Program-made: the position numbers and the translations under genes
Assembly: GCA_026874595.1 (NCBI GenBank)
Contig: CM049306.1
Coordinates: forward strand, 29,377,519 to 29,441,518
Reading direction: 5' to 3'
Length of the DNA: 64,000 bases
Origin: Sipunculus nudus
Lineage: Eukaryota; Annelida; Sipuncula; Golfingiida; Sipunculidae
Notes under the pieces: generated by a model
Databases searched by the model: none
The model's input: only the letters and a program-made list of their open reading frames with translations
What the model was told of the DNA's origin: nothing
In this document: piece by piece, positions 24,366-36,124 of the stretch
Numbering within the stretch: position 1 is the stretch's first letter
Layout: each line of letters starts with the position of its first letter

Positions 24366-25491
24366 TAATCTCTTCGCAATTTACTTGATAATGATATCCT
24401 ACATGTGCAGATTTGTGCAGCCACTTTTTAGACTACCATATGCTTTCGACAGGGTGAACCCTGATCCCATCACTTGAACCTGAAAATGTTTACTTTGTTT
24501 TGAAAGTTGGCACCGCCAGGCTATCTGAAATCCAAGCATCAGTGAGGGCACTGCATTCACAGCCCAAACGTCACATGTGGTTGGAATAAGCCGCCGACTA
24601 AACAGAACACCACAGTCATACGGTAGGCTCAGGTTACCCGAGTGTTCCTACGTTATCAGCTCGAGATTATACATAGCTTGCACAATCTCTGGCGAAAAGA
24701 AAGGGGGGTTAACACGAACGTCCTTGATATCATCTTGCATGCCGTCGAACGGAGATGTCCCTTGCATCAACCCGGCTGTTGACAATCATATTTACCAGCA
24801 TTCGGTCTAAATGCAAGGGATACGTTACGCTGGACTTTACTCGAGTGGTCATTCCTGTTCTGTTGACCCGATGCCCAGTGTTGATACAGATGTAAACTTG
24901 TATGTATATATAGTGACCTAAAACTAACTGTCTTGTCTCCGGACAGAGGTCGCACACTGTTTGTTTTAGCGAGGTCGATTATGCTTGCATATAGTTTATT
25001 TTTTGGCAAACCGCAAGGCTAAACAGCGCTTTCTCACCCCCAAAAATTCTTCAAGTCAACAAACTAAGGAATCCCTACTGGATAAATAGTAGCAGGTTTA
25101 AATACAAAAGCGCTGCATTTGCACACACGCTTATGCAAACGATTGAGGTAAGAGGTCTTGCTCTGACTGTCAGACTACCGGTTCATCGTTGGAGCGACCA
25201 GGGTCGACGCTGGTATTTGATTTACCCACTTGGTGTTACCGTCCCTGCCGTACTTGAATCAGCTGTAACAACGCAGATATGGAATTAGAACAGGTAATCT
25301 TCTTAACCTCTACTGTTAGTGTAACTTTGTTTGAGTGATAGAGATATGAGGGGACGGAGAAATAGAAAGAAAGAATGACTGAGAGAGCGACAGAGAGGAA
25401 AAAAGAGCACGATGCAATTTGTCTTGCCTGTGTCTTTCCCTCTGTGTGTGTGTGTATCTCATACATCCTAATTCCTTCTTTAATTTTCGCG
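24366..25491. other. intergenic, nothing recognised
   Basis: No supported gene. Short open frames lack any recognisable domain. Confidence 0.55.
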
Positions 25492-25772
25492 TAAAGGTGT
25501 GTTTCCATGTGCGAGTATATGCGTTTATGCGTGAAGTGGCACACGTATATAGTCGTACAGTGGATCGAGTAGGCCTCCCAAAAAAATTTGGTGAAGTGAC
25601 GTCATTTTCCCCGAATCCCCGAGTTCACGCGGACCCTATGCGTGAAAATCGCTCCTGTGGCGATTTTCAAGCATATACGCTGACGGACACATGGAAACAC
25701 CCAAGTTACAAAATCATATGAGCGATTTTTCACGCATATACGCATATACGCGCAAATTGAAACACCCCTTTA
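25492..25772. mobile_element. MITE with TAAAGG.GTGTTTC ends
   Basis: Left TAAAGGTGTGTTTCCATGTG, then CGAGTATATGCGTTTATGCGTGA; the right end is the inverted TCACGCATATACGCATATACG with GCGCAAATTGAAACACCCCTTTA. The arms are about 43 bp and imperfect. No coding capacity. Confidence 0.72.
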
Positions 25773-26771
25773 GTATTCTCAAACAAATCGCTTATCAACA
25801 AAGTAGTGTACTTTGAATTTTAAGAAAATGTAGGGTAAACAAATTAAAAAAGGAACCGTGATGGTTTGGACACACCATTTGCCTTTGCGAGTCGCTTTGA
25901 GAATCGATTACATCCAAACTTAATTTTGCCTCCACAGAGAGGAGAGGATCAACAAAGCATGTTTTCCCCCTGGTTCATTGGTTGGTTTGTTTTGTCTTTT
26001 AGCACCTATATGCAAAAAGAAATTAACCGATCCCGATGACTACTTTAGAAGGATTTAGGGTGACATCGAAGAAATCAATTCAATTAGGAAACGTCATATA
26101 CACATAAACATATATGTGTGTGTGTGTACGACTACACATTTTTGTCATTTTTGTTACTGATTATTCTGGTATAACATGTTTGCTCATGCTTATAATATAT
26201 ATTTTTTCTGGAGTCTGGCTTTAGGAAAAACCCAGATGGCAAAAAAAAAGTCATGAATGGTGTCTCAAAGACTCCTCTTATGCTATTTGTCCTTTTCCGC
26301 TTTTCATATATATACACGTAACAATTTATATTGTTTTATTGACATGCCTCACTGTACAAGGGAAAGAAAACATATACACTTTATGTTGTGTATACACAAG
26401 AAGGCCAAATAATTATTACTATTATTATATTATATTATATATTATTTTATAAATAAAAAGTTTAATAATTAGTATATATAATAATATGTAGGAGTTAAAC
26501 ATATATGTACCATGATAACTATTGATTATCATAATTTTCTCACTAGGAATATAGAAATGCTTTTTTAACAAATAACAATATATCAGTGGCCCTTAACTTG
26601 TAACTGACATATTCAATCTATACTTGACCTACATCAGCTGATAAGAGAACTTATAAGAGTCAGCTGATAAGTGAACATCATCATCAACAAAAATTGTTGA
26701 TTCAATATTAACATCAGATCCAGAGTTTCATGTAAATTCAGTAGTTTATCACTTCACCCAGTTATCACTTT

Positions 26772-26773
<2 letters not shown>
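25773..26773. other. intergenic, nothing recognised
   Basis: Very AT-rich sequence. No features beyond short simple repeats. Confidence 0.55.

Positions 26774-26844
<71 letters not shown>
26774..26844. repeat. (AT)n microsatellite
   Basis: About 35 AT units. Confidence 0.95.
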
Positions 26845-26848
<4 letters not shown>

Positions 26849-26922
26849 CTGAGTGTCCTATAAACGAAAGCCCACCAAATCAGAACTCGCCCGTTGTTAG
26901 TATGGACAAATTGACGTAGATT

Positions 26923-27187
26923 ATTTCATCTAAGGCCAAAAAAATAAAAAGGTATGGTGCTCAGACACCACCCGGATAAATTTTTTATCCTTTGTTATGT
27001 AGTACTTTTATCTGTTTAGCAAAAAACACTGTTATTTTCATGCTTTTCCCTGAAGATATGACATTCTTATCGAAACATACAAAAAAGGTCAAAAATAAAA
27101 TACCGTCCGCCCACAGTGATTTCTGAAAAAAAGTGCCTGAGAACCATACCTTTTTTTATTTTTTTTTTTTTTGGCCTAAGATGAAAT
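26923..27187. mobile_element. MITE family M1, copy 2
   Basis: Left arm ATTTCATCTAAGGCCAAAAA..AAAAAGGTATGG; right arm ACCATACC..T-run..GGCCTAAGATGAAAT. It shares CTCAGACACC/GTGCCTGAGA and CGTCCGCCC with copy 1 at 15625-15967 but is shorter. In this copy the inverted repeats extend beyond AAGGCC through ATTTCATCT. Confidence 0.85.
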
Positions 27188-27739
27188 TACTACACAGATA
27201 AATAATTAACAAGCAATCCCTGAGGCTCAAACAGGAAATTGCATGGGATATATGGAAACGCAGGTACCTTTTAGTTTCAAATAACCTCAACCACGCACTA
27301 CTGAGTTAAACATGAATAAAAAGTAGGGAAGTGGAATTTTATAATAAATGATGACATCAATAATATTAAGAATTATAGAGATAATATACATAAGAAATGG
27401 ACACGAACAAAGGACGTGTCTTATTTTAACGTGTATAGTAACAAAAGTAATTTTGTGAATTTCACTATAACAATTGAAAGAGCATAAACCAAAGACATCC
27501 GAAGATATGGAAAGTTACCGATGATGCTTAGTTAAAGGCTAATGTGACAAATGTCAAATGAAATCTAATATTTAGGAGACAAACACAGATTTTATCCAGT
27601 ATTGGCATGGAGCTATCCGAATAAATTTGAAAAAAAAAAATCAGTAGAAAAATCTATAGATATTCAGTAGCTTCATATATATTCGCCTTGGTAAACTCTG
27701 ATACCGAATTCATATGCAAACAATTATCAAAACTTTCTA
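27188..27739. other. intergenic, possible LINE-derived DNA
   Basis: Upstream of the RT remnant. It may include its decayed 5' part, but no motif is readable. Confidence 0.4.
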
Positions 27740-28110
27740 ATGAAAATCGTTTATTGTATGGATACCCTCGGGTTTGATTCAAAACTTTTTTATCAGTTCA
27801 CAAGTACTTCACAAAGGTCGATTTTAGCTCCACTCTTTTTTCTGTTATATATGACTTATATAATTGGTGACAGTGTTTTATTTGCAGAAGACACTGTCAT
27901 ATATTCTTCTCCAATTATGATCCTAACACTGTTAAACAGGAGCTACAAGCTTTATAGTAGAGAGCACAGGCTAATGTGAATTCTTTATATATTAGCTATC
28001 TCAATGCTATGGATTTTATCAGCGAAGTATTTGATTACGAATGTAATGTAAATGACCTTAAAATAATGCTGGGCAATCTGTACTTAGACGAACGATGCAA
28101 ATACCTTACA
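27740..28110 (+). pseudogene. decayed LINE reverse-transcriptase fragment
   Basis: Contains SQRSILAPLFFLLYMTYI, a worn copy of the RT motif (PQGS.LGPLLFL.Y.NDI), then VLFAEDTVIYSS, corresponding to the catalytic LFADDT.LYSS box with the first catalytic Asp changed to Glu. Past the frame's end another frame reads VKQELQAL with stops, and LGNLYLDERCKYL near 28068-28110 fits the region after the palm. Broken and inactive. It lies on the opposite strand to the large LINE at 45-50 kb. Confidence 0.6.
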
Positions 28111-28872
28111 TATGAGTGTTGGTTTACAAATGTTTAATGCAAGCACCATCGCCCCTCATACATGACTAATTCACACGTTTGCAGTGTCCACACTCCTTGC
28201 ACAAGGTCACACACGGCGGGTGCACTCAGTTTACCGGTGATCAGACCGGACTTTTCAATTCTAACTAGAGATGCCCCTTCCCTATATATACATTTTAGAA
28301 ACGCCTCAATCGCTTGATATCCAGAGACAACCATTGGCTTTGTGATATTTAGTTTTGTTTAGTATTGTAACTAACTGATATTGTACATTTCATTTTTTAT
28401 ATTACATTGCTGCCTTCATATACTCACTTTTATCACATTATATATATCTGTAATTGTTTTATTGTTGTTCTCATTTTATAAAAGGCCTTGTAGAAGATCA
28501 GGCAATATCTGAACATGTCAAGCTGTACAACTCTTTGCTATAGTCTGTTCCGCCAGTGGGTGCCCATCGGAATTTGGCGATTTTTCTCTCAAACTTAAAT
28601 ATTATCAAACAGTTAGTCCCTTAAGCTGATGAGAGACCAAAAGGCCTTGTATGAGATATGTAAAACTACATAACAGAACCAACATTTATATTGTGCAACC
28701 TTCTATTTCTTCTTAATCTTGTGGCCAAGTGACGTGGCCTGGCATCGATTGGCAGCCTCACTTTCACAATTACATGTTTAGAATATTTAGGACACTCAAC
28801 AACCAATATTCAGCTTGTAAATGTAGTTATTTGAGCATGTGAACAGTGACATTGGCCTTCATCAGTTTAGTT
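28111..28872. other. possible LINE 3' tail, otherwise nothing recognised
   Basis: AT-rich. AAAAGGCCTTGTA occurs near 28481 and near 28640, which may mark LINE 3' ends. No gene. Confidence 0.4.
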
Positions 28873-28958
28873 GAGATGTTGTAAAAATACTGTTTTATCA
28901 GATATTGGTTTTAATGAGATGTTGTAAAAATACTGTTTTATCAGATATTGGTTTTAAT
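28873..28958 (+). repeat. 43-bp perfect direct tandem repeat
   Basis: GAGATGTTGTAAAAATACTG followed by TTTTATCAGATATTGGTTTTAAT occurs twice, back to back (28873-28915, 28916-28958). Confidence 0.95.
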
Positions 28959-29080
28959 GAATTATAAAAAAAAAATATAAGGAAAGGTTTTGGTTTCATT
29001 CTAGTTAGTTGATCATATGCCCCTTTTGACCTAATTGACCTATTCACCACAGCCCAAATGCTCCGCCCTTTTAACCTAAT

Positions 29081-29610
29081 TATTATAAGGAGCCCCCAGA
29101 ACGCTCCTACACAGGAGGTCTTCCATGGCAATGGTAGGGAGAGCTGTTTACAACATAATAATGACGTCACAAAGGTCGATGACGTATGACGTCGCATTGA
29201 CTGACGTCATCAAATGGTATCGCTGTTCAATATATCGCAGTCATTGTGATTTGTGAATTGCAATATTTTGGATTATATGTCTGATACGAATTACGTGCCA
29301 GGTAAGAAATTATTATTCACTCGGAAGGCGGAGTAATGGCTCCTGCAGCCTATAGCTTACAACTTGATACTGTCTCCTTTGTATATAAAAAATATCCCGG
29401 AAAACATGCTGACATTGGTACTGCCTGTTGGTATAGACTATAATACACGTGATCTTTTTGACAGAGCTCTGTCAAATAATGCAAAATTTTGTTTTTGACA
29501 GATGATTGACGCTTTACATTGTTTAAGTTCACCTAATTAGTGGCTCGTTAGTCCAATGCGTATGATTATTCATTGAATGAATATGCGATTAAGGTCATAT
29601 AGAGTTCATG
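29081..29610 (+). promoter_or_regulatory. duplicated upstream block, copy 1 (CRE sites and splice donor)
   Basis: Homologous to 29621-30112. It carries TGACGTCA at 29162-29169 and 29202-29209, with GATGACGTATGACGTCG between. About 130 bp further on is ATACGAATTACGTGCCAG|GTAAGA, an ideal 5' splice site. This is the layout expected for a promoter and non-coding first exon of the downstream SLC23 gene. CRE sites bind CREB/ATF-family factors. Promoter function is inferred; no TATA box stands out. Confidence 0.55.
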
Positions 29611-29620
29611 GATATGCCCA

Positions 29621-30112
29621 TTATTATAATGAGCCCCAAAAACGCCCCTTACAACAGCTTTTTTCAGGACAATAATGACGTCACAAAGGTCGATGACGTA
29701 GACGTCGCATTAACTGACGTCATCAACTGGAATCGCTGCACTAATGAATATAGTCTAGTCATTGTGAACCGTCTTGCAATATTTTGGTTTAATTATCTCA
29801 TACGAATTACGTGCCATGCAGGTAAGACATTAATCACGCGGTAGTCGAAGGAATGGCTCCTGCACCCTTTTGCTTAAAACTTTTTATACTGTCTCTTTTG
29901 TATACAAAAATAACCCGGGAAACATGACGACATTGGTACTGGTACAGACTACACGTGTTCTGTTTGGGGGAGGTCTCCCAAATTATGCACGTTTTATTAT
30001 GGTCAGGTGACTCACGATAGTAATATCGGCGACCTGATTGGCTGTATGGAACAGTAATACTCATGATTTTTCATTAAATAAATATGCTAATAAGGTCACA
30101 TAAAGTTCGTGG
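29621..30112 (+). promoter_or_regulatory. duplicated upstream block, copy 2 (CRE sites and splice donor)
   Basis: TGACGTCA at 29676-29683 and 29715-29722 (39 bp apart, against 40 bp in copy 1), GATGACGTAGACGTCG between, then ATACGAATTACGTGCCATGC and AG|GTAAGA. The CRE cluster and the donor region are the best preserved parts; the spacers have diverged more. It lies 163 bp upstream of the SLC23 ATG. Confidence 0.55.
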
Positions 30113-30274
30113 TGAGGTCAATTAGGCCTATGCCTCATTCCTAGATTGCTGCTTTCTTTCTGGGTTGGATCTGTTAGTTTGAGTAAAGATCGACAAATTT
30201 CAATGGGTTCCCCATTGTGGAACAGACTTTAATAAATATAGTTTACATTCCAAACAAAGTTCAATTTTGTTTTC

Positions 30275-30445
30275 ATGGCAAAGGTACAAAAGGGGTCCAG
30301 CGGCCAGCTTCCTGCAGATGGTGGTGAGAAGGGTTCCACTGATCACCATGACAACGAGAAACAAGACGTCATGGAAGAAGAAACCCTGATGTATGGCGTG
30401 GAGGATGCCCCGCCTATACACGTCTCAATATTGCTAGGACTGCAG
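30275..30445 (+). CDS. SLC23 exon 1 (start codon)
   Basis: The ATG at 30275 opens 57 codons ending [20 protein letters not shown], followed by GTTCGT. The YGVEDxPP motif marks the start of the SLC23 transmembrane domain. The Q ending the exon is the first half of the QH motif. Confidence 0.9.
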
Positions 30446-30703
30446 GTTCGTTCAGAACATATACCTGTATAGTGTCATTTGCTGCAACAGACAAATAACT
30501 GTCAAGATTTTCCCCCCAGTCATTCTACTTTCAGTCAGTCCATTTCTATATGTAAATGAAACTGGGGCACATATACAATATGCAGATGCGCATTTCTTGT
30601 ATTTTCTACATTAAAATAAATGAAAATATTTCATCGCCTAAGCTCTATTAGCTCACACTAATTTCTCTACTCCATTTGATCGTAACCTCATTCAGTGGCG
30701 TAA

Positions 30704-30759
<56 letters not shown>

Positions 30760-33700
30760 CCTATATATATATATGTGTGTGTATATATACCTTTTTTAGC
30801 GTCTGTATGACACCTTTCAAATATATTAGCGTCTGTATGACATATTTAATTAATTACTATCAAGTAAAAAGATTTAGAAAATATGGTATTATGTTTCCAG
30901 TATAAGTTAATTCTAAAATATTTCATAGTAAACTCATAAATGGAACCAAAGTCAATATACATCTGTTTATTCATATTTTTTCATTTGCCATATAAATATA
31001 ATTCTGAATAGTCGGGGGAGAATGATTACATTGACCATTCCCGGCCACTTGCCAAAATGTGTGGTATATCCCCCCCCCCCCCCCCCCCCCCCCACCCCCT
31101 TTATTGTCGCCTTGACCCCAATGCAGGGTTAAACGTCGTTGCATGGGTATACTTGTGCCTTTTCCCCATAGACATAGAAAGCAAGAAGGGCTTCATAAAA
31201 AAACAGAAAAACGTACCCCTTCTTACGGTCGATACTCAGTAAATGTTCAAACCTAAGTTAGGCCCGTGAAGTTAAAGTTTTTATTTAATTTACAAGTTAT
31301 AATTTACAAGTTAATTATTTTATTATAAACTCCTCCATTAAGAAAATAACTTTTGTAGAATAAATTAACATGCATGTTTTTGTAAAATATTTGCATCGAA
31401 CTTTTTTGGTGGTCAAGAAGTTTATTCAAATATAGTGCTTCGGCTACAGAGGCGAGATTGTAGAGGGTTTCCTGCAAAATATTATAAATGCACTTTCTAA
31501 AAAGAAACATTTTTGACATTGAAAGATGTCATGCGAGTCATGATATATGTAAAAAATACACCCATGGGTCAGAATATGTTTGCTGTATGGAATAGTATTT
31601 GACACCACAGGCTTACATGGTGGTGTTTTTTATTTGCTAAATTAAGAAGAAAATATTTGTCACAAAAAATTTGTGGTGGTTACCCTTCCGGCTAGAACTT
31701 AAGTTTGGAGCAGTTTCGGCTGCGCAGTTTCCGCTGACAAGCCGTGATGACAAACGTTCACAATAAAACTGGCCTCGTTATTAATTGCCTGATTTAACTG
31801 TTGTCTGAATACACGTTAGTCAACCGTGAATGTAATATTTTTTTTTTATTTTCCCAACAGTAACGCCACTTTTTCTCTTACCTTGGGAAAATGACATTCC
31901 GACAAGCAGTTGAAATTGAAAAAGTACTGTCAGAAATGGCGTGCACATCTACTTATACGAGATTTGATCCGAACCCTATAGCTTGTAGTGCCATCTCAAC
32001 GTCTTCAGATAATAAAAAAATCGACGTTTGGGTGACAGGGTGCTGCTATTCGCTGTCACATGACATTCAACTCTCTTGCTCAGCATTCTTTGCCGAGTTC
32101 CCTTTACTCCCCGCAATGTTTGATCGTTGAATCGTCAAAAATGTGTCCTCATTTTGTTTAGACCATTCAAGGTTTATAAATAGTACTTGTTTTCATGCGT
32201 TGTGTTGTCATATTTCGTTATCTTGTTGTCCTGTTTGTAGCATTTCTCCATCATGTTTCTGAGTCAAGTGGCTAACGCTGTGGTGATCGCGGGTCCGCTG
32301 TGTGTAGGGACAGACTGGGTGGGCAGGTCCCAGATTATCAACACCATGGTGTTTACTGGAGGACTAACTACCATCTTCCAGAGTGTCCTCGGAACCAGGT
32401 ACATTACGATCTGATTAATCGAATAAAACATAAAAGAGTATAAAATAGAGTACACTCAATAGAGCGCATTACTCCTCCAAAAGAAACAAATCATATCCAT
32501 TTTGAAGAATTTTGAAAAAATACTAAACGACTATGTATTTTAGTAATAAAGATGGTGTTTCACCTAATGTTTAATATGGATATTATATTTCCAGATTACC
32601 GATAATACAGGGGGCCTCCTCGGCCTATTTGTCGCCCATATTTGCTATCCTGTCCCTTCCTCAGTGGCAGTGTACGGCAGGTAAGTCTACATGTATGACC
32701 TGAGATCTTGACGCCCAAAGACTCGGATGCAGCATGCATTGTATACCTTGCTTCTGTTATTTAACAGTTTGTATTTTTTATAACTTCCGAGGTTTTAGTC
32801 GTGATTTAATTTGTATAATTAGTATTAACACCATGTTTTACCTAAGGGGTTGGCTGTATATTAACCATTTAACCAATAGTGTGCATGTTTCAGATGTATT
32901 TATTGAAACAAAAATGGGCCCAACCCCTAATTCTGGTATACAGTATTACAGGGATGGGGTTTTTGTGATTAATAGTTTGGGTAGCGTGGCTGAACTTACA
33001 AATACTCCTCCATGCATACAACAGACAATATATATGGACTAAGGCAGATAAAAGTCAATTAATGGCCACAAGAATTTATACGAAAGAAACTACATGATTA
33101 CCGGTACACAAGAATCATGCCCAGACTGATATAACATAGAAATTATATATAAATACGAACCAGAATGTGGCTGTCCAGGTTTTCCCTGGTCCCTATATTC
33201 TCAGCTTCTGCAAGGCATAAGCTCAGAGCCTGGTGGGACAGACACCCGCACATCTGCAGTGTCCATGAGTTCCCGGCATAAAAGACAGGGCTGGGCTGGT
33301 ACCGGTACATGGCTCATGTATCAGTCATTCCATCCCTGCATCGCCAGCTCTGTGGTCATTGGTTAACCCCAGAGATCTGCATCTCGTGGCATTAATACCA
33401 AGGGAATCTCCCCTGGTAGCCATGATGTCATAGGATGTTCCCCCGGTAATACCAGGGGTAGGGCATTTGTGTAAAATTATTTTCAACAGGTTCCGTGTTA
33501 TTCAAAGTATGAAATGTATCAAGAACAAATGGTCACTGAAAAAAGTCTCCTAAGTCGTACATTTATATTTGTGAATATGACAGTAGTTAAGTTTTTTTTT
33601 TGTTTCTTTCAGCCAATTCGTCCTTCCCTGCGCCCACGCGTCTTCCTTCGGCCACAGATTCGATGGCTACAATTGTTCCCACTGACGTCACCCAGGGGGC

Positions 33701-36063
33701 ACCACAAGAGATAACACCGGAATGGCATTATCGCATGAGAGAGGTTATAAATCAAAACATGTTATTCATAACTAATTACCTTATTAACCACTGGCAAAAA
33801 ATGAATAAAGGTAAGGAACAAAAACCAGTATATCCAATATCGATCTGTATATATATATATATATATATGCATGCCAAGGCCAGATCCCGGTCTGGACCAA
33901 TCAGCGATATGTATTATATATAAGAATTTCATTGGAATAATATATGATATATTTTCTCAGTATGTATGAAAACAGTTTACTATTTCAGCTGCAGGGGGCG
34001 CTGATAGTGGCGTCGCTGCTGCAGGTGTTACTTGGTGTGTCCGGCGTCCTTGGCTTGCTGCTCCGCTTCGTGACGCCCATGGTTATTGGTGTCGTCATCA
34101 CTTTGATTGGCATCCCGCTCATGAACGTCGCCGCTAAGAACAGCGCCACGTCATGGCCCTTCTCCATGATGTATGTACTCGCTTGACTGAAACTTGATTG
34201 TGCCATGCATTAAGAAAATTAAACAAAACGGACAGAAAGCATAAAGTAGTCTAATCACACAGGTGGACATATGAGAAGTTGCGTTTACTATTTTGTTGTC
34301 CATATGCGAGGATTGCAGACGGATTACAGTGATCTCGTATGGAGGACCTATTATTAGCAACTCGGTCGAAGATAAATGGGTAAATAGAGGAAAAATAAAC
34401 TATTTTTCATGCTATCCTATATGGCAACTCTCAAAACGGACAGAAAGCATATAGTAGTCTACTCACTCAAGTAGACATATTGATAAAAAATATATTCTTT
34501 ATGTTAAGAAACAATGGATAGTTGTACTCAGCGAAACTTTGTGAAATCTGTTTAATTTTCTTAATGAATTCGTTCACTCCCTTTACTTCCAGGACGCTGG
34601 TTTTGTGCATTTTCTTCTCTCAGTATTTACGGAACATTCAGTTTCCTCTTCCTGGATTTTCACGTGAAAAGAAATGTTATCGGACGAGCTACCCCGTTTT
34701 CATGGTGTACCCGGTGAGTACAAGTCCGTATCCGCACGCTAATTACTCATCTAAATCAGATTTTACTAAACTAGTTTACTTTAGTCTAGAAATAGTGCGC
34801 TTTGCGTCCGCATTGTAATTCGCATTACAAAAGGCTTAGGCGGTTTATTCAGTGAAAAGTAAGTCCGTTGTCCGCACTTGGTTGATGATCCGATTTACTG
34901 TGCTACAAAAAGTGATATTTCGCGGGAAGGATTGGGTCAAAAGATAGCAAAACTGGCTTCAGGCAGACTGGAAATGGATTTACCTGCACGCACTACGAAC
35001 CTGTTTACTGTAAACCTGACTACTGTAGACTGTCTTTCAAGTATACTACTGTAGACCGAAGTGATGCGCATTAGTGGCCTATATAGTGAACAGAGTAAAC
35101 AGATTTATGGTAAGAAATATTGGTGTAACTCCAGTCACCTACACCTCCCATGATCAAATTAAATCGACGATGAACACGAGCAATACCAAGTTCATGATGA
35201 AATGACCATGGTGAGAAATACCATTGACGGGAGATACGAAACCAGCTACATACATGTACACGGACCCAGAGGTTCATACACTCCGACTCGTCGGATTGAT
35301 CAAAAATATTTTGTTAATAATTGTTAATTATGGTTCCCTACTAAACCACCGCAGTAACATTTTTGTTTGAATCTAGAGATGTTGTTCTGGTTATTCAGTT
35401 CTTACCATGTAACAATATTCCTTCGAGACAAGGAAGATTCATAAAGGGTCACAAACAGCCTAACTTCGTTTGGTACGTGTTGGAAAGAAGGAAAAAACAC
35501 CATCGAATTCATGCGTTTTATTTATTTAAATATGTCAAGCTACCTGGTTTGTCTAAAAATTGACGGACACTCTAAATGCTGTTCATCAATAACCCATGCA
35601 TTGTTATGCAAATTGTGGTTGTCAAAATTTGCACTTTATGACATTTTATTGAAGTATATTTTTATATTCAACAATTGTTTTTGTTTCTCCAGATTTTGCT
35701 ATCGGTTGCGATCGTATGGGCATTGTGTGCGATACTGACAGCGACAAATGTCTTGTCACGTGAGCCTGGCACGTGGCAGTACAACGCACGCACGGACACC
35801 CGTTACCAAGTGCTGGAAAAGGCGGAGTGGTTCCGCGTTCCGTATCCACGCAAGTGATATAACACCAATGCCTTATATGTTGTATCTACTTCACGATTCT
35901 TTGAGGTTAAAAGATAAGCGCCCCCCCCCCCCCTCCCCTTGCCTCCCCCTAAACCCGTCGCTGGCTATAAACCATTGGAAGCTTCCTTTGTAAAATTCAA
36001 GAAAGATTTATTCGAAAAAAGAGGTCATCTTCTCTGTATATCGAGACATATTTATTAAATATT

Positions 36064-36124
<61 letters not shown>

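Larger units (their letters stand above)
30446..32240 (+). other. SLC23 intron 1
   Basis: Holds an (AT)n tract (30707-30758) and a 24-C homopolymer (31070-31093). A pyrimidine tract with AG at 31860 is followed by an open frame (from 31891) that does not fit the protein, so it is treated as intronic. Confidence 0.75.

Noticed and set aside
28625-28660. CTGATGAGAG as a hammerhead ribozyme core
   Set aside because: No GAAA box or stems at the required positions.
31891-32130. Open frame after a pyrimidine tract and AG, considered as an SLC23 exon
   Set aside because: Exon 1 ends LLGLQ and exon 2 begins HFSIMF, which are continuous in the family with matching phase, so there is no room for it.
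35850-35858. TGA stop in frame after PYPRK as the end of SLC23
   Set aside because: It would remove TM8 to the C-terminus although all those exons follow in perfect phase. The GC donor explains the join.
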